Shown here piece by piece: positions 56,189 through 64,000 of a stretch of DNA of 64,000 nt. Each line of letters starts with the position of its first letter. Position 1 is the stretch's first letter. Source of the stretch: Hydrogenophaga sp. (lineage in GTDB: Bacteria; Pseudomonadota; Gammaproteobacteria; Burkholderiales; Burkholderiaceae_C). The DNA is taken from NCBI RefSeq assembly GCF_030373245.1, contig NZ_JAUCZF010000001.1, forward strand, positions 868,001-932,000. The letters run 5' to 3'. The position numbers and the translations under genes are program-made. The notes beneath the pieces are model-generated. The model did no database searches. It was given only the letters and a program-made list of their open reading frames with translations, and was not told the origin of the DNA.

Positions 56189-56632
56189 ATGAACGCGACC
56201 CCTCCCACCGAACTGCCGGCGCGCAGCCTGTTTCACCTCGCCTTCCACGTCACCGATCTGGATGAGGCGAGGCGCTTTTATGGTGGTGTGCTGGGCTGCA
56301 CCGAGGGCCGAAGCACCGACACCTGGGTCGACTTCGACTTTTTCAGCCATCAGATCTCGCTGCATCTGGGGGAGCCCTTCAAGACGACGCGCACCGGTCG
56401 TGTGGGCGAGCACCTGGTTCCCATGCCCCACTTCGGGCTGGTGCTGCTGCTGCCCGCCTGGCAGGCCGTCGCTGAACGCCTGAAGTCGGCGGGCATCGAG
56501 TTCGTGCTGCCGCCACACGGGCGTTTCCAAGGGCAACCGGGCGAGCAATGGACCATGTTCTTCTGCGATCCGTTTGGCAACCCGATCGAGATCAAGGGCT
56601 TTGCCTCGGCCGAAGCCATCTTTGCATCCTGA
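56189..56632 (+). CDS. VOC-family (glyoxalase-like) protein
   Basis: 147 residues. Vicinal oxygen chelate fold with the strand-helix start FHLAFHVTDLDEARRFYGGVLG, metal-type His in the first strand (LAFHV) and His/Glu partners in QISLHLGEP and DPFGNPIEIKGF. These proteins are dioxygenases, isomerases or resistance factors; the substrate is unknown. It lies 48 bp after the eRF1-like gene. Confidence 0.85.
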   Translation: MNATPPTELPARSLFHLAFHVTDLDEARRFYGGVLGCTEGRSTDTWVDFDFFSHQISLHLGEPFKTTRTGRVGEHLVPMPHFGLVLLLPAWQAVAERLKSAGIEFVLPPHGRFQGQPGEQWTMFFCDPFGNPIEIKGFASAEAIFAS

Positions 56633-56866
56633 GTGCGGAGGCCACGGCCCGAGGACGAGCGGCACACAATTAACTAGTACTCAGGTATTAATTGACTATC
56701 CACCAGCTGCATCAGGGAATCAGCGGTTCGACAAACGGCGCCTTTCAGCGGTCAGACAGCGGGCACATCGGCGGTCGCGGCGATAGCATCGCAATCTCAT
56801 TCCCGGCCTGCCAGGCATCCTGCCTGCGCACAGGCCAGGGGCGTTTGCAGCCCATTTGATCGACCT

Positions 56867-58024
56867 ATGCCCGCAGTTTCAACTCACCCGATTCCGGTTT
56901 CCCGTCGACGCTTCACAGCACTGCTCGCCGGCGCAGCGGTACTGGGTGCGCCCAGCTTGCGCGCGCAGTCGGGCAACCGGCTGGTGCTGGGCCAGTCGGC
57001 CGCCTTCTCCGGCCCGGCCGCCCAGCTCGGCATCCAGTTCCATGCCGGAGCCAAGCTGTATTTCGACCAGCTCAATGGCAAGGGGGGCCTGGGCGGCACC
57101 AGCATCGAGATTCGCCAGCTCGACGATGGTTACGAGCCAGACCGTTGCGCCGAAAACACCCGCAAGCTGCTGGCCGACGATGTGTTCGCCCTGTTCGGCT
57201 ACATCGGCACACCCACCAGCGTGGCTGCGCTGCCGCTGGCGACCAAGGCCGAAACGATTTTTTTCGCGCCCTTCACCGGCGCCATGGGCCTGCGCAACCC
57301 ATTCAACCGCATCGCCTTCCACATGCGGGCGTCGTACAACGACGAAACCGCGTTGATCGTGCGCCAGCTGACCAACTTGGGCTTGAACAAGATCGCGGTG
57401 TTCCACCAGAACGACGCTTATGGCAAGGCAGGTCTTGACGGCGTGACACTGGCGCTGGCGGCGCGCTCGCTCAAGCCGGTGGCGACTGCCACGGTCGAGC
57501 GCAACACGGTTGATGTGGCCAAGGCGGTGGACATCATCAACGCCGCCAAGCCAGATGCGGTGGTGCAGATCAGCGCTTACGCATCGTGTGCGGCCTATAT
57601 CCGCGCGGCTCGCAAGGCGGGTTTTGGCGGCACGTTTTACAACGTGTCCTTCGTCGGCACGCAGGCGCTGGCTGACACGCTGGGTCCCGACGGAGCTGGC
57701 GTGGCGATCAGTCAGGTCGTGCCCACGCCCTACAGTGCCTCGCGTCCCATCACGCGCGAGTTTCTTGCCGCCATCAGCGAGGGAGGCAACAAGGTGCAGC
57801 CGAACTTCTCCAGCATGGAAGGCTTCATGGCAGCCAAGCTGATGGCAGAGGGTGCGCGCCGCGCCAGTGGGCGGCTCACCCGCGACACCCTGATTGCCGG
57901 GCTGGAGAGCATCCGCGGCTGGTCCATGGGGGGCTTCAACGTGTCCTTCAGCCCGAACAACCACGTGGCGTCTAGCTACGCAGAGCTGTCGATGATCACG
58001 GCCGACGGCAAGATCCGCAGCTGA
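56867..58024 (+). CDS. Branched-chain amino acid-type ABC solute-binding protein
   Basis: 385 residues. The signal SRRRFTALLAGAAVLG has a twin-arginine-like start and an ALRAQ-type cleavage site. Type I periplasmic binding fold of the LivK family (LGQSAAFSGPAAQLGIQFHA, GIQVVPTP-like later segments). No permease or ATPase genes are adjacent, so it is an orphan; such orphans often bind aromatic or organic acids. It is convergent with the FAH-family gene, 13 bp apart. Confidence 0.88.
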   Translation: MPAVSTHPIPVSRRRFTALLAGAAVLGAPSLRAQSGNRLVLGQSAAFSGPAAQLGIQFHAGAKLYFDQLNGKGGLGGTSIEIRQLDDGYEPDRCAENTRKLLADDVFALFGYIGTPTSVAALPLATKAETIFFAPFTGAMGLRNPFNRIAFHMRASYNDETALIVRQLTNLGLNKIAVFHQNDAYGKAGLDGVTLALAARSLKPVATATVERNTVDVAKAVDIINAAKPDAVVQISAYASCAAYIRAARKAGFGGTFYNVSFVGTQALADTLGPDGAGVAISQVVPTPYSASRPITREFLAAISEGGNKVQPNFSSMEGFMAAKLMAEGARRASGRLTRDTLIAGLESIRGWSMGGFNVSFSPNNHVASSYAELSMITADGKIRS

Positions 58025-58037
58025 GACCGACGGGGGT

Positions 58038-59051
58038 TCAGGCCGGGTTCAGCGATGCGATCTTCTGGTCAATGGCACCGAAGACGCTCTGGCCGTCTTT
58101 GCCTTTGACCTCGATGCGAATGGTGTCACCGAACTTCATGAATTCGGTGCTGGGCTGGCCGTCGACGATGGTCTCGATGCAGCGCTTCTCAGCGATGCAG
58201 CTGTAGCCTTTGGGCCACTCCTTCTTGCCGTTGACCTCGATGCCGCGGTTGCTCACCGTACCGCTGCCGACGATGGAGCCGGCGCGCACGTTGCGCGTCT
58301 TGCCGATGTGGGCGATCAGCTGGCCGAAGTGGAAAGTCATTTCGGGGCCTGCGTCGCACAGACCGACCTGACGACCGTTCCAGGTGCTGGCCACCGGCAA
58401 ATGCACCCGCCCGCCCTGCCAGGCGTCCCCCAGTTCGTCGGGCGTGACGGCCACCGGGCCGAAAGCGCTGGCTGGCTTGCTCTGGAAAAAGCCGAAGCCT
58501 TTGGCCAGTTCGGCGGGGATCAGGTTGCGCAGCGACACATCGTTGACCAGCATCAGCAGGCGAATGCCGTCGATCGCCTGCTCGGGCGTGCAGCCCATGG
58601 CGACGTCGCCGGTGACCACCGCGATCTCGGCCTCGAAGTCGATGCCGAAGTCTTCGCTGGGCACGATCACGTCGTCACGCGGGCCGATAAAGTCGTCGCT
58701 GCCGCCCTGGTACATCAGCGGGTCGGTGTAGAACGTCTCTGGCACTTGGCTGTTGCGGGCCGCGCGCACCAGCTCTACATGGTTGATGTAGGCCGAACCG
58801 TCGGCCCACTGGTAGGCGCGAGGCAGCGGCGCCATGCACATGGCGGGATCGAACGGAAAGGCGTGACGCGCCTTGCCCTGGTTGAGGGTGAGGTAAAGGT
58901 CCTCCAGCTGCGGGGCCAGAAAGTTCCAGTCGTCCAGCACCTGCTGCAAGCGGTGCGCAATGCCCGTCGCATAATGCGCGGTCGACAGGTCTCTCGACAC
59001 CACCACCAGCTGGCCATCGCGAGATCCGTCTTTGTATGTAGCGAGTTTCAT
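58038..59051 (-). CDS. Fumarylacetoacetate hydrolase-family enzyme
   Basis: 337 residues from the ATG at 59051 (GGAGGAAA upstream), MKLATYKDGSRDGQ. An N-terminal FAA_hydrolase-type region leads to the FAH core with metal ligands in the segment DFGIDFEAEIAVVTGDVAMG (E-x-E) and the later GSGTVSNRG. Family members cleave acylpyruvates such as fumarylacetoacetate and fumarylpyruvate. This Betaproteobacterial type is often near homogentisate or gentisate genes, none of which are visible. Divergent from an IclR regulator that likely controls it. Confidence 0.85.
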   Translation of the reverse strand: MKLATYKDGSRDGQLVVVSRDLSTAHYATGIAHRLQQVLDDWNFLAPQLEDLYLTLNQGKARHAFPFDPAMCMAPLPRAYQWADGSAYINHVELVRAARNSQVPETFYTDPLMYQGGSDDFIGPRDDVIVPSEDFGIDFEAEIAVVTGDVAMGCTPEQAIDGIRLLMLVNDVSLRNLIPAELAKGFGFFQSKPASAFGPVAVTPDELGDAWQGGRVHLPVASTWNGRQVGLCDAGPEMTFHFGQLIAHIGKTRNVRAGSIVGSGTVSNRGIEVNGKKEWPKGYSCIAEKRCIETIVDGQPSTEFMKFGDTIRIEVKGKDGQSVFGAIDQKIASLNPA

Positions 59052-59166
59052 AGGCGTTTCCTCCGGGCTTTGCGCCCTGGGCAGATCAATGGATCGGTGG
59101 CGGCCATCGCCCCTGGGATGCACGGCACCGCCAGTGAACATTCCCGAAAGTGATGGCACTTCATCA

Positions 59167-59200
59167 TTACGAATAGTGAAATCGATTCCTCTATCCGTAA
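59167..59200. promoter_or_regulatory. Inverted repeat between the FAH gene and iclR-type gene
   Basis: TTACGAATAG (59167-59176) and CTATCCGTAA (59191-59200) pair at 9 of 10 positions over a 14-bp spacer, in AT-rich DNA. A partial third copy (CGTATTC) follows at about 59205. It lies about 115 bp upstream of the FAH ATG and is a candidate IclR operator. Confidence 0.6.
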
Positions 59201-59292
59201 ATATCGTATTCTAGGCCATGGTGCCCGAACCCGGGCACTGCGGTCAAGCCAGGAACCCACCGCACGCAACCGCGCTCCAAACGTTCACGCCC

Positions 59293-60183
59293 ATGCCTGC
59301 AGCATCCCCAACCCGCTCCCCCGCCACGACCCGACGCACATCTGCCAGCGCCTCGTCAGGCAACACGGCAGACCACCACCGCGCGGGCATCCAGTCGGTC
59401 GAGGTCGGTTTTGAGCTGCTCGATGCGCTGGCCAGCGCGCCAGGCGCCCTGATGCTGCGCGACCTGGCCGCCGCTGCCCACATGAGTGCGGCCAAGGCCC
59501 ACCGCTATCTGGTGAGCTTCCAGCGCATGGGCCTGGTGATGCAGGACCCGGTGAGCACGCGCTACGACCTGGGGCCAGCCGCGCTGCGCATCGGCCTGGC
59601 TGGCCTCGCCCGGGTGGACGCGGTGAAACTGGCCCGGGAACGTGTGCCCGCGCTGCTGGCGCAGACTGGCCACACGGTGGCGATTGCGGTGTGGGGCAAC
59701 CAGGGTCCCACCATGGTGCACTGGGCCGAAGCGCCCCAGACCGTGCCGGTGACCCTGCGCCTGGGCGACGTGATGCCGCTGCTGAGTTCAGCCACCGGCC
59801 GCTGCTTCGCCGCGTTCATGGGTAAGGAGGGACGAGACGCTCAACGCCTCAACGCCATGGTGCGCGACGAACTCGCGCAGCTGAAGAAAATGCCGCGTCA
59901 CGACCTGACCACCTCCGACCTGCCGCAAACCGTGCAGGCCGTGCAGGCCCTGCTGGACGATACCCGCCAACACGGGCTGGCACGCGTGGTGCACAGCCTG
60001 CTGCCGGGCGTCGGCGGTTTTTGCGCACCGGTGTTCGACGCCCAAGGCCACCTGGCCCTGGGCCTTGTGGTACTGGGCTCGGTGGCCACCCTGGACACCG
60101 CCTGGGGCAGCCCGCCCGCTCTCGCCTTGCTGCACTGCGCCAGACAGCTCAGTGCCGATCTGGGCCAGCCGATCCCGACGTGA
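59293..60183 (+). CDS. IclR-family transcriptional regulator
   Basis: About 296 residues. A flexible Ser/Thr/Ala-rich N-terminus, an IclR winged HTH (QSVEVGFELLDALASAPG, LRDLAAAAHMSAAKAHRYLV) and the effector-binding domain (LGPAALRIGLAGLARVDAVK ... GVGGFCAPVFDAQGHLALGL). The start could also be the ATG at 59218 (+25 residues); neither has a clear ribosome site. It is divergent from the FAH-family gene and likely regulates it. Its stop overlaps the GTG start of the next gene. Confidence 0.88.
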   Translation: MPAASPTRSPATTRRTSASASSGNTADHHRAGIQSVEVGFELLDALASAPGALMLRDLAAAAHMSAAKAHRYLVSFQRMGLVMQDPVSTRYDLGPAALRIGLAGLARVDAVKLARERVPALLAQTGHTVAIAVWGNQGPTMVHWAEAPQTVPVTLRLGDVMPLLSSATGRCFAAFMGKEGRDAQRLNAMVRDELAQLKKMPRHDLTTSDLPQTVQAVQALLDDTRQHGLARVVHSLLPGVGGFCAPVFDAQGHLALGLVVLGSVATLDTAWGSPPALALLHCARQLSADLGQPIPT

Positions 60184-61451
60184 CACCCCGATCCACAACC
60201 GATCACACCGGCCGCAGCTGGCTGGCACTCACTGTCCTGAGCGGGGTGGTGCTGGGTGCGCATCTGCTCCTTCTCGCCGGCGGCATGCCCAGCTTCCAAT
60301 CCGAATCACCCCGTTCAGCCAGGTCAGAGCCTGCCCACGAGATCGTCATGCAGACGATGGTCTTGCCAGCGGAGGCCCAAGCCAGCCCGCAGCGTCCGTC
60401 GGGCCTGAGCACGGTGCGCTGGCTGGCGCCGCCCTCTGAAACGCTGGCTCCCGTGGTCGAGACGCCGCCGCCTCCTTTGCCCACACCAGTCGTTTCTGAG
60501 CCCAGGGCAGCCGTTCCGCAACCTGTGGCTGCCCAGCCAGAACCTGAGCCCAAGACCCTGGAGAACCCGGAAACAGCGCAGATCGAGACCGCCGCTGCCA
60601 TCCAAAGCAGAACACCAAGCGCCTACCTCGAACCGCTGGCACAGCCATCCGCCACGGTCGCGGCACTCAGCGACGTCGCCAGCCCGTTTGAGGCCGATGG
60701 GCGGCCGATCGACTTGCCCGCGCCCGACAATCCGGCCTCCACCGGTCTGGAAGAGAGCATTCAGCTGGCGGCGGCTGGCCCGTCACGGCCCGCCCCAGCG
60801 GACAACCGGCTGCCGCCTGCCCAGCCCCCGGCCAGTGCCCGGCTCGACTACGCCGTCACCGGCAAAGCGAAGGGCATCGAGTATTCCGCCAAGGGCCAAC
60901 TTGACTGGTCGGCCAGCCCTGCAGCCTACACCGCCCGCATGGAAATTCGCGTCTTCCTGCTCGGCAGCCGGGTACAGACCAGCCAGGGCGCCCTGGTGGC
61001 CAGCGGCCTGCAGCCCGAGCGGTTCGCTGACAAGAGCCGCAGCGAACGTGCCGCCCATTTTGATCGGGCACAGGGGCGCGTGCGCTTCAGCAACAACGCA
61101 CCCGACGCCGAATTGCTGCCCGGAGCGCAAGACCGTTTGAGTGTCTTTTTCCAGCTCGCCGGTCTGCTCAACGCCCGTCCAGAGGCCTATGCCCTGGGGC
61201 AGAGCGTGGCAGTGCCAGTGGCTGGAACCGGGGGGTCCGAGGTGTGGCGTTTCGAGGTGCAAGGCCTGGAATCGCTGAAGCTGCCAGCCGGCGAGCTGAT
61301 TGCGCGCCACCTGGTGCGCGAACCGCGCCAGGCTTACGACAGCCGGGTCGACATCTGGCTGGCGCCAAGCCTGGGTCATCTGCCGGTGCGCATCCGAATC
61401 ACGCAGGAAAACGGCGACGTGGTCGATCAACGCCTCAGCGCGTTGCCCTGA
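60180..61451 (+). CDS. DUF3108-family envelope protein (GTG start)
   Basis: 423 residues. The GTG start (60180) overlaps the iclR-type TGA, GTGA. One membrane helix near the N-terminus (LTVLSGVVLGAHLLLLAGG), then a long Pro/Glu/Ala-rich linker (about residues 50-200), then the DUF3108 domain (ARLDYAVTGKAKGIEYSAKG onwards; ending PVRIRITQENGDVVDQRLSA). The shape recalls a TonB-like periplasm-spanning protein, but no TonB C-terminal domain is present. Function unknown. A perfect CGTGCCA/TGGCACG dyad (61472-61489) follows the stop. Confidence 0.85.
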   Translation: MTPRSTTDHTGRSWLALTVLSGVVLGAHLLLLAGGMPSFQSESPRSARSEPAHEIVMQTMVLPAEAQASPQRPSGLSTVRWLAPPSETLAPVVETPPPPLPTPVVSEPRAAVPQPVAAQPEPEPKTLENPETAQIETAAAIQSRTPSAYLEPLAQPSATVAALSDVASPFEADGRPIDLPAPDNPASTGLEESIQLAAAGPSRPAPADNRLPPAQPPASARLDYAVTGKAKGIEYSAKGQLDWSASPAAYTARMEIRVFLLGSRVQTSQGALVASGLQPERFADKSRSERAAHFDRAQGRVRFSNNAPDAELLPGAQDRLSVFFQLAGLLNARPEAYALGQSVAVPVAGTGGSEVWRFEVQGLESLKLPAGELIARHLVREPRQAYDSRVDIWLAPSLGHLPVRIRITQENGDVVDQRLSALP

Positions 61452-61611
61452 GGCTCGCCAAAGCAAAGAAACGTGCCAAAAATGGCACGCATCTTGAATC
61501 TTCTGCCCTGATGCCCATCTAAAAGGCAGCTTGGACTGCAGAGCAGTTCACTTTTGCCGATATAACGTTCATCAGGAACACAGGTTTCTGCCATTCAAGG
61601 ACAGTTCAGTC

Positions 61612-61896
61612 ATGCACATGCTCTACGACTCGGATGCCTTTGCCGTTGTCCACATCCTCGCCAACGCGCAAGTTGAAGGCGAAGCGCCGGTGGCACAAGG
61701 GCCGCAAATCCCGCGCCACGGCTTCGAGATTGTCGATAAACGCTCGGGCAAAGAGGTGTACCTCGACGGCTCATGGGCCGAGATGTTCCAGCTGCAAATC
61801 ACCGCCTGGCAACAAAACACGCCTTCTCAGGAAGAAGTGGAAGACACGCTTGAAGGTTATGCTTCGCTGGCTCAGATGCCAGTGGTGATGCACTGA
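61612..61896 (+). CDS. DUF3567 family protein
   Basis: 94 residues beginning MHMLYDSDAFAVVHILAN (a second ATG lies two codons later). The conserved HGFEIVDKRSGKEVYLDGSW and an acidic helical C-terminus fit DUF3567, a small Betaproteobacterial family of unknown function. It ends before a repeat and an intrinsic terminator. Confidence 0.9.
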   Translation: MHMLYDSDAFAVVHILANAQVEGEAPVAQGPQIPRHGFEIVDKRSGKEVYLDGSWAEMFQLQITAWQQNTPSQEEVEDTLEGYASLAQMPVVMH

Positions 61897-61990
61897 AGGC
61901 TCCCTTCGCGCCGCCTTCGGCCTCACTCCCCCCAGAGGCAACGCTGGCGACCCGGCGGAGCCGGATTCGCGGCGTTCCGGACCACTTCCC
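61897..61990. repeat. Dispersed GC-rich repeat, copy 8
   Basis: GGCTCCCTTCGCGCCGCCTT, CTCCCCCCAGAGGCAACGCT and GGCGACCCGGCGGAGCCGGA, directly after the DUF3567 stop codon and before the terminator. Confidence 0.7.
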
Positions 61991-62000
61991 CTCTGAAAGA

Positions 62001-62026
62001 AAGCCTGGCGCCCGCCAGGCTTTTTT
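62001..62026 (+). terminator. Intrinsic terminator after the DUF3567 gene
   Basis: AAGCCTGGCG and CGCCAGGCTT arms with a 2-base centre, followed by TTTTT on the plus strand. On the minus strand a weaker T-rich tail (TTTC TTTC) follows, so it may also stop transcripts from the convergent permease gene. Confidence 0.85.
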
Positions 62027-62035
62027 GTGGGCGCC

Positions 62036-63139
62036 TCAGTTTTTCGTTGCACGGATTCGCCAGCGGTAGAGTGGCTCCACCAGCACCAGCACCGCGACCA
62101 GGCGACAGACCTGAAACGCGGTCACCACCGGTACACCGAGCTGCAGCACCTTGGCGGTGATCGCCATCTCGGCGATGCCGCCGGGCGCCGTGCCCAGCAC
62201 CAGCGTGGCCAGGTGCAGACCGGTCAGGCGGGCCATGCCCCAGCCAAATACTGCGCTCACCGCCATCATGAATCCGGTGGCCAGCGCCACCGAGATCAGC
62301 CAGCGCGGGGCGGTGTGCAGGAAAGCGGGCGTGAAGCGCACGCCCAGGCTCACACCAATGACGAGCTGCGCCGCAGCGGTGAGCCAGTCGGGCAGGGCCG
62401 ACCAGGTCTGGCCCGAGAGAGTCAGCACCATGGCCACCACCAATGACCCGATGAACCAGGGATTCGCCCGATCCAGCCGAAGCATGACGGCCACACCCGC
62501 CAGTGTCGCCGCGGCGAGCGCCGCCAGGCCCAGCGGTCGCACCGTCTGCACACCCGCCAGGCTCAGGTCCAGCCCGTGCACGCCCCAGGCCTGCAAGGCA
62601 AACGGGATCGTCAAGGTGACGAGCAGCAGGCGCAGGCTGTGGGCAGCCGCCACCAGATCGGTGCGCGCGCCGTGGCGCTCCGAAATCAGCGTCATCTCGG
62701 ACGCAGCACCGATGGCGCCAGCGAAAAACATGGTGCTGCCCACCTGGGCGGGCGCCAGGCCTGCAATGCGCCCCGCGTGCACGCGCTGCAACCAGGCGCC
62801 AAAGCCCACACCCAGCAGCAAGGCCCAGGCAATGGCCAACGCAATCGCCCACCACAGGCCTGCCACCAGCCGCCCCACCTCGGGCGTGAAATACAGTCCC
62901 AGCGCCGCTCCGATCACCCACTGGCCGGTGTTTCGGAGCGGCACCCAGCTCGCCACGGGTACGCCGGCCAGCGACAGGAGCGAGGTAACGACCAAGGGGC
63001 CGATCATCCAGGGCACGGGCGTGCCCAGCCAGACACACAGGCCGGCAGCAGCCAGCGCGAGCAGCAGGGTCAGCGCGATCCGGCGCCAGGCATCCGCAGT
63101 AGGCAAAGAAGTGAACCCGTCAGGTATGCGCAGCGCCAT
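62036..63139 (-). CDS. AbrB-type (COG3180) membrane permease/regulator
   Basis: About 367 residues from the ATG at 63139; a GTG at 63160 would add 7. Ten or so membrane helices arranged as two repeats with the family blocks GTPVPWMIGPLVVTSLL and NPWFIGSLVVAMVLTLSGQ; each ends near PAQVGSTMFFAGAIGAASEM and LGTAPGGIAEMAITAKVLQL. This is the AbrB family of putative ammonia monooxygenase-like transporters of unknown substrate, unrelated to the Bacillus AbrB DNA-binding protein. It is divergent from the ChaN gene with only a 34-bp gap. Confidence 0.85.
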   Translation of the reverse strand: MALRIPDGFTSLPTADAWRRIALTLLLALAAAGLCVWLGTPVPWMIGPLVVTSLLSLAGVPVASWVPLRNTGQWVIGAALGLYFTPEVGRLVAGLWWAIALAIAWALLLGVGFGAWLQRVHAGRIAGLAPAQVGSTMFFAGAIGAASEMTLISERHGARTDLVAAAHSLRLLLVTLTIPFALQAWGVHGLDLSLAGVQTVRPLGLAALAAATLAGVAVMLRLDRANPWFIGSLVVAMVLTLSGQTWSALPDWLTAAAQLVIGVSLGVRFTPAFLHTAPRWLISVALATGFMMAVSAVFGWGMARLTGLHLATLVLGTAPGGIAEMAITAKVLQLGVPVVTAFQVCRLVAVLVLVEPLYRWRIRATKN

Positions 63140-63173
63140 CACGCGAGCGCTGAATAACACCTAGTATCTTGCG

Positions 63174-64000
63174 ATGAACTGTCGAACCGCTGTCGGGCGC
63201 TCTGTCGCCAGCATGACCCTTTGCATGGCAGCACTGGCCGGCTGCGCGGTGCCGGCCACGCCCAGATCCGTGACTGAAGAGGCGCGCCAGGCATTGCAGC
63301 AGCTCTTGCCCGCCACGCTCCTGCTGGTGGGCGAGCAGCACGACGCGCCCGAGCACCAGGCTTTGCAGGCCGAGCTGGTGCGCCAGCTGGCGGAGACCGG
63401 CCGGCTGGGCGCCCTGGTGCTGGAGATGGCAGACGCCGGCCAGACCACACAAGGCCTCTCCCCGGCGGCCAGCGAAAGCGCGGTGCAGGCGCGCCTGCGG
63501 TGGCAGCAGAATCCGCAGCAATGGGCCTGGTCGGCCTATGGGCCGAGCATCATGGTCGCGGTGCGCGGCGGCGTGCCGGTGCTGGGGGGCAACCTGCCGG
63601 CGTCGCAGGTGCGCAGCGCGATGCAGGACGATTCGCTGGACCAGCGCCTGGGCGAGCCGGCCCTGCGCCAGCAACGCGACAACATCCGGGAAGGCCACTG
63701 CGGTTTGCTGCCCGAGTCCCAGATCACACCCATGACCCGCGTGCAGATCGCGCGCGATCTGACGATGGCCCGCACCCTGTCCAATGCCGCGCACCCGCGC
63801 CGCGTGGCGGTGCTGATCGCCGGCAACCAGCACATGCGCCGCGACCTGGGCGTGCCGGTGCACTTGAGCAGCGGCCTGGAAACCCGCGTGCTGATGGCCG
63901 TGGCCGATGGCGATGCAGCAGCGCCCAACGCGGCTGACCGGATCTGGCGCAGCCCGCCGCGCGCACCGCGCGATTACTGTGCCGAGTTCAAGCAGCAGAT
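63174..64000 (+). CDS. ChaN-family lipoprotein, C-terminus outside the window
   Basis: 275 codons are visible, open to the window end. A signal with lipobox LAGC makes Cys24 the lipidated residue. The domain shows LLVGEQHDAPEHQALQAELV (His likely heme/iron contact), LGALVLEMADA and AGNQHMRRDLGVPVHLSSGL, typical of ChaN, an iron-regulated heme-binding lipoprotein in Campylobacter. No Fur box was recognised upstream. Few residues are likely missing since the sequence is near the usual ChaN end. Confidence 0.88.
   Translation, partial: MNCRTAVGRSVASMTLCMAALAGCAVPATPRSVTEEARQALQQLLPATLLLVGEQHDAPEHQALQAELVRQLAETGRLGALVLEMADAGQTTQGLSPAASESAVQARLRWQQNPQQWAWSAYGPSIMVAVRGGVPVLGGNLPASQVRSAMQDDSLDQRLGEPALRQQRDNIREGHCGLLPESQITPMTRVQIARDLTMARTLSNAAHPRRVAVLIAGNQHMRRDLGVPVHLSSGLETRVLMAVADGDAAAPNAADRIWRSPPRAPRDYCAEFKQQ

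Noticed and set aside
56668..56693. AATTAA...TTAATT dyad in the gap before the solute-binding protein
   Set aside because: Arms are only 6 bp of A/T with a long centre, which is likely by chance in an AT-rich spot; not enough to call an operator.
61472..61500. Sigma-54-like TGGCACGCATCTTGAA upstream of the DUF3567 gene
   Set aside because: The -24 GG matches but the essential GC of the -12 element is GA here, and the GG belongs to a separate dyad.

Overview
The window reads as chromosome of a Burkholderiales bacterium, most likely family Comamonadaceae (Hydrogenophaga/Acidovorax-like). This is an inference from the gene families present: DUF3567, DUF2145, PhaM, a recG-oxyR-ubiA run, a MobA-type hydroxybenzoate hydroxylase, a NagG/NagH-like salicylate hydroxylase, and GC-rich codon use. 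No species marker such as 16S rRNA is present.

Layout. (1) 1-9195, minus strand: a very large secreted DUF11/SdrD_B-type protein of about 3031 residues. Its middle is about 6.4 kb of near-identical in-frame tandem repeats (four of 636 bp, then six of 645 bp). It is translationally coupled (ATGA) to a second exported protein that leaves the window. (2) 9196-10197: about 1 kb with no convincing gene. (3) 10198-12659: divergent mobA-like 3-hydroxybenzoate 4-monooxygenase and MarR-type regulator, with a palindromic operator between them. (4) 12837-21755, minus strand: spc and alpha ribosomal operons (rplN to rplQ, with secY and rpoA), followed by initiator tRNA-fMet and an intrinsic terminator. 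A clear sigma-70 promoter precedes rplN, and an unexpected intrinsic terminator lies between rpsK and rpsD. (5) 21945-25096: glpK-glpD. (6) 25173-33806: proC, a secreted protein, recG-oxyR-ubiA, a flavin reductase, queA, a MerR regulator and a hotdog thioesterase. (7) 33820-35944: salicylate 5-hydroxylase-like alpha, beta and Rieske ferredoxin genes, with no reductase. (8) 36267-43968: small membrane protein, cytochrome c with an FNR-like box, tgt, lipoproteins, an MFS transporter, a zinc-ribbon membrane protein, and a YiaA/DUF2145 cluster. (9) 43969-45373: a compositionally different patch with an alpha/beta hydrolase. (10) 45374-55141: amino-oxidase, alcohol dehydrogenase, LplT-PlsC fusion, XRE regulator, ProQ, then enoyl-CoA hydratase-PhaM-FIST. 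(11) 55204-64000: FNR-like box with a DksA-like/eRF1-like/VOC cluster, an orphan solute-binding protein, a FAH-family hydrolase divergent from an IclR regulator, DUF3108, DUF3567, an AbrB-type permease and a ChaN lipoprotein cut by the window end.

How the genes fit together. Aromatic catabolism recurs. MobA-like would yield protocatechuate, the salicylate hydroxylase would yield gentisate, and a FAH-fold hydrolase with an IclR regulator could act on ring-cleavage products; neither ring-cleavage enzyme is in the window. A family of GC-rich dispersed repeats occurs at least eight times. Two copies lie in frame inside housekeeping genes (recG and queA) and lengthen those proteins. The features most worth a second look are the repeat giant, the terminator/leader structure in front of rpsD, the in-frame repeats, and the two FNR-like boxes.
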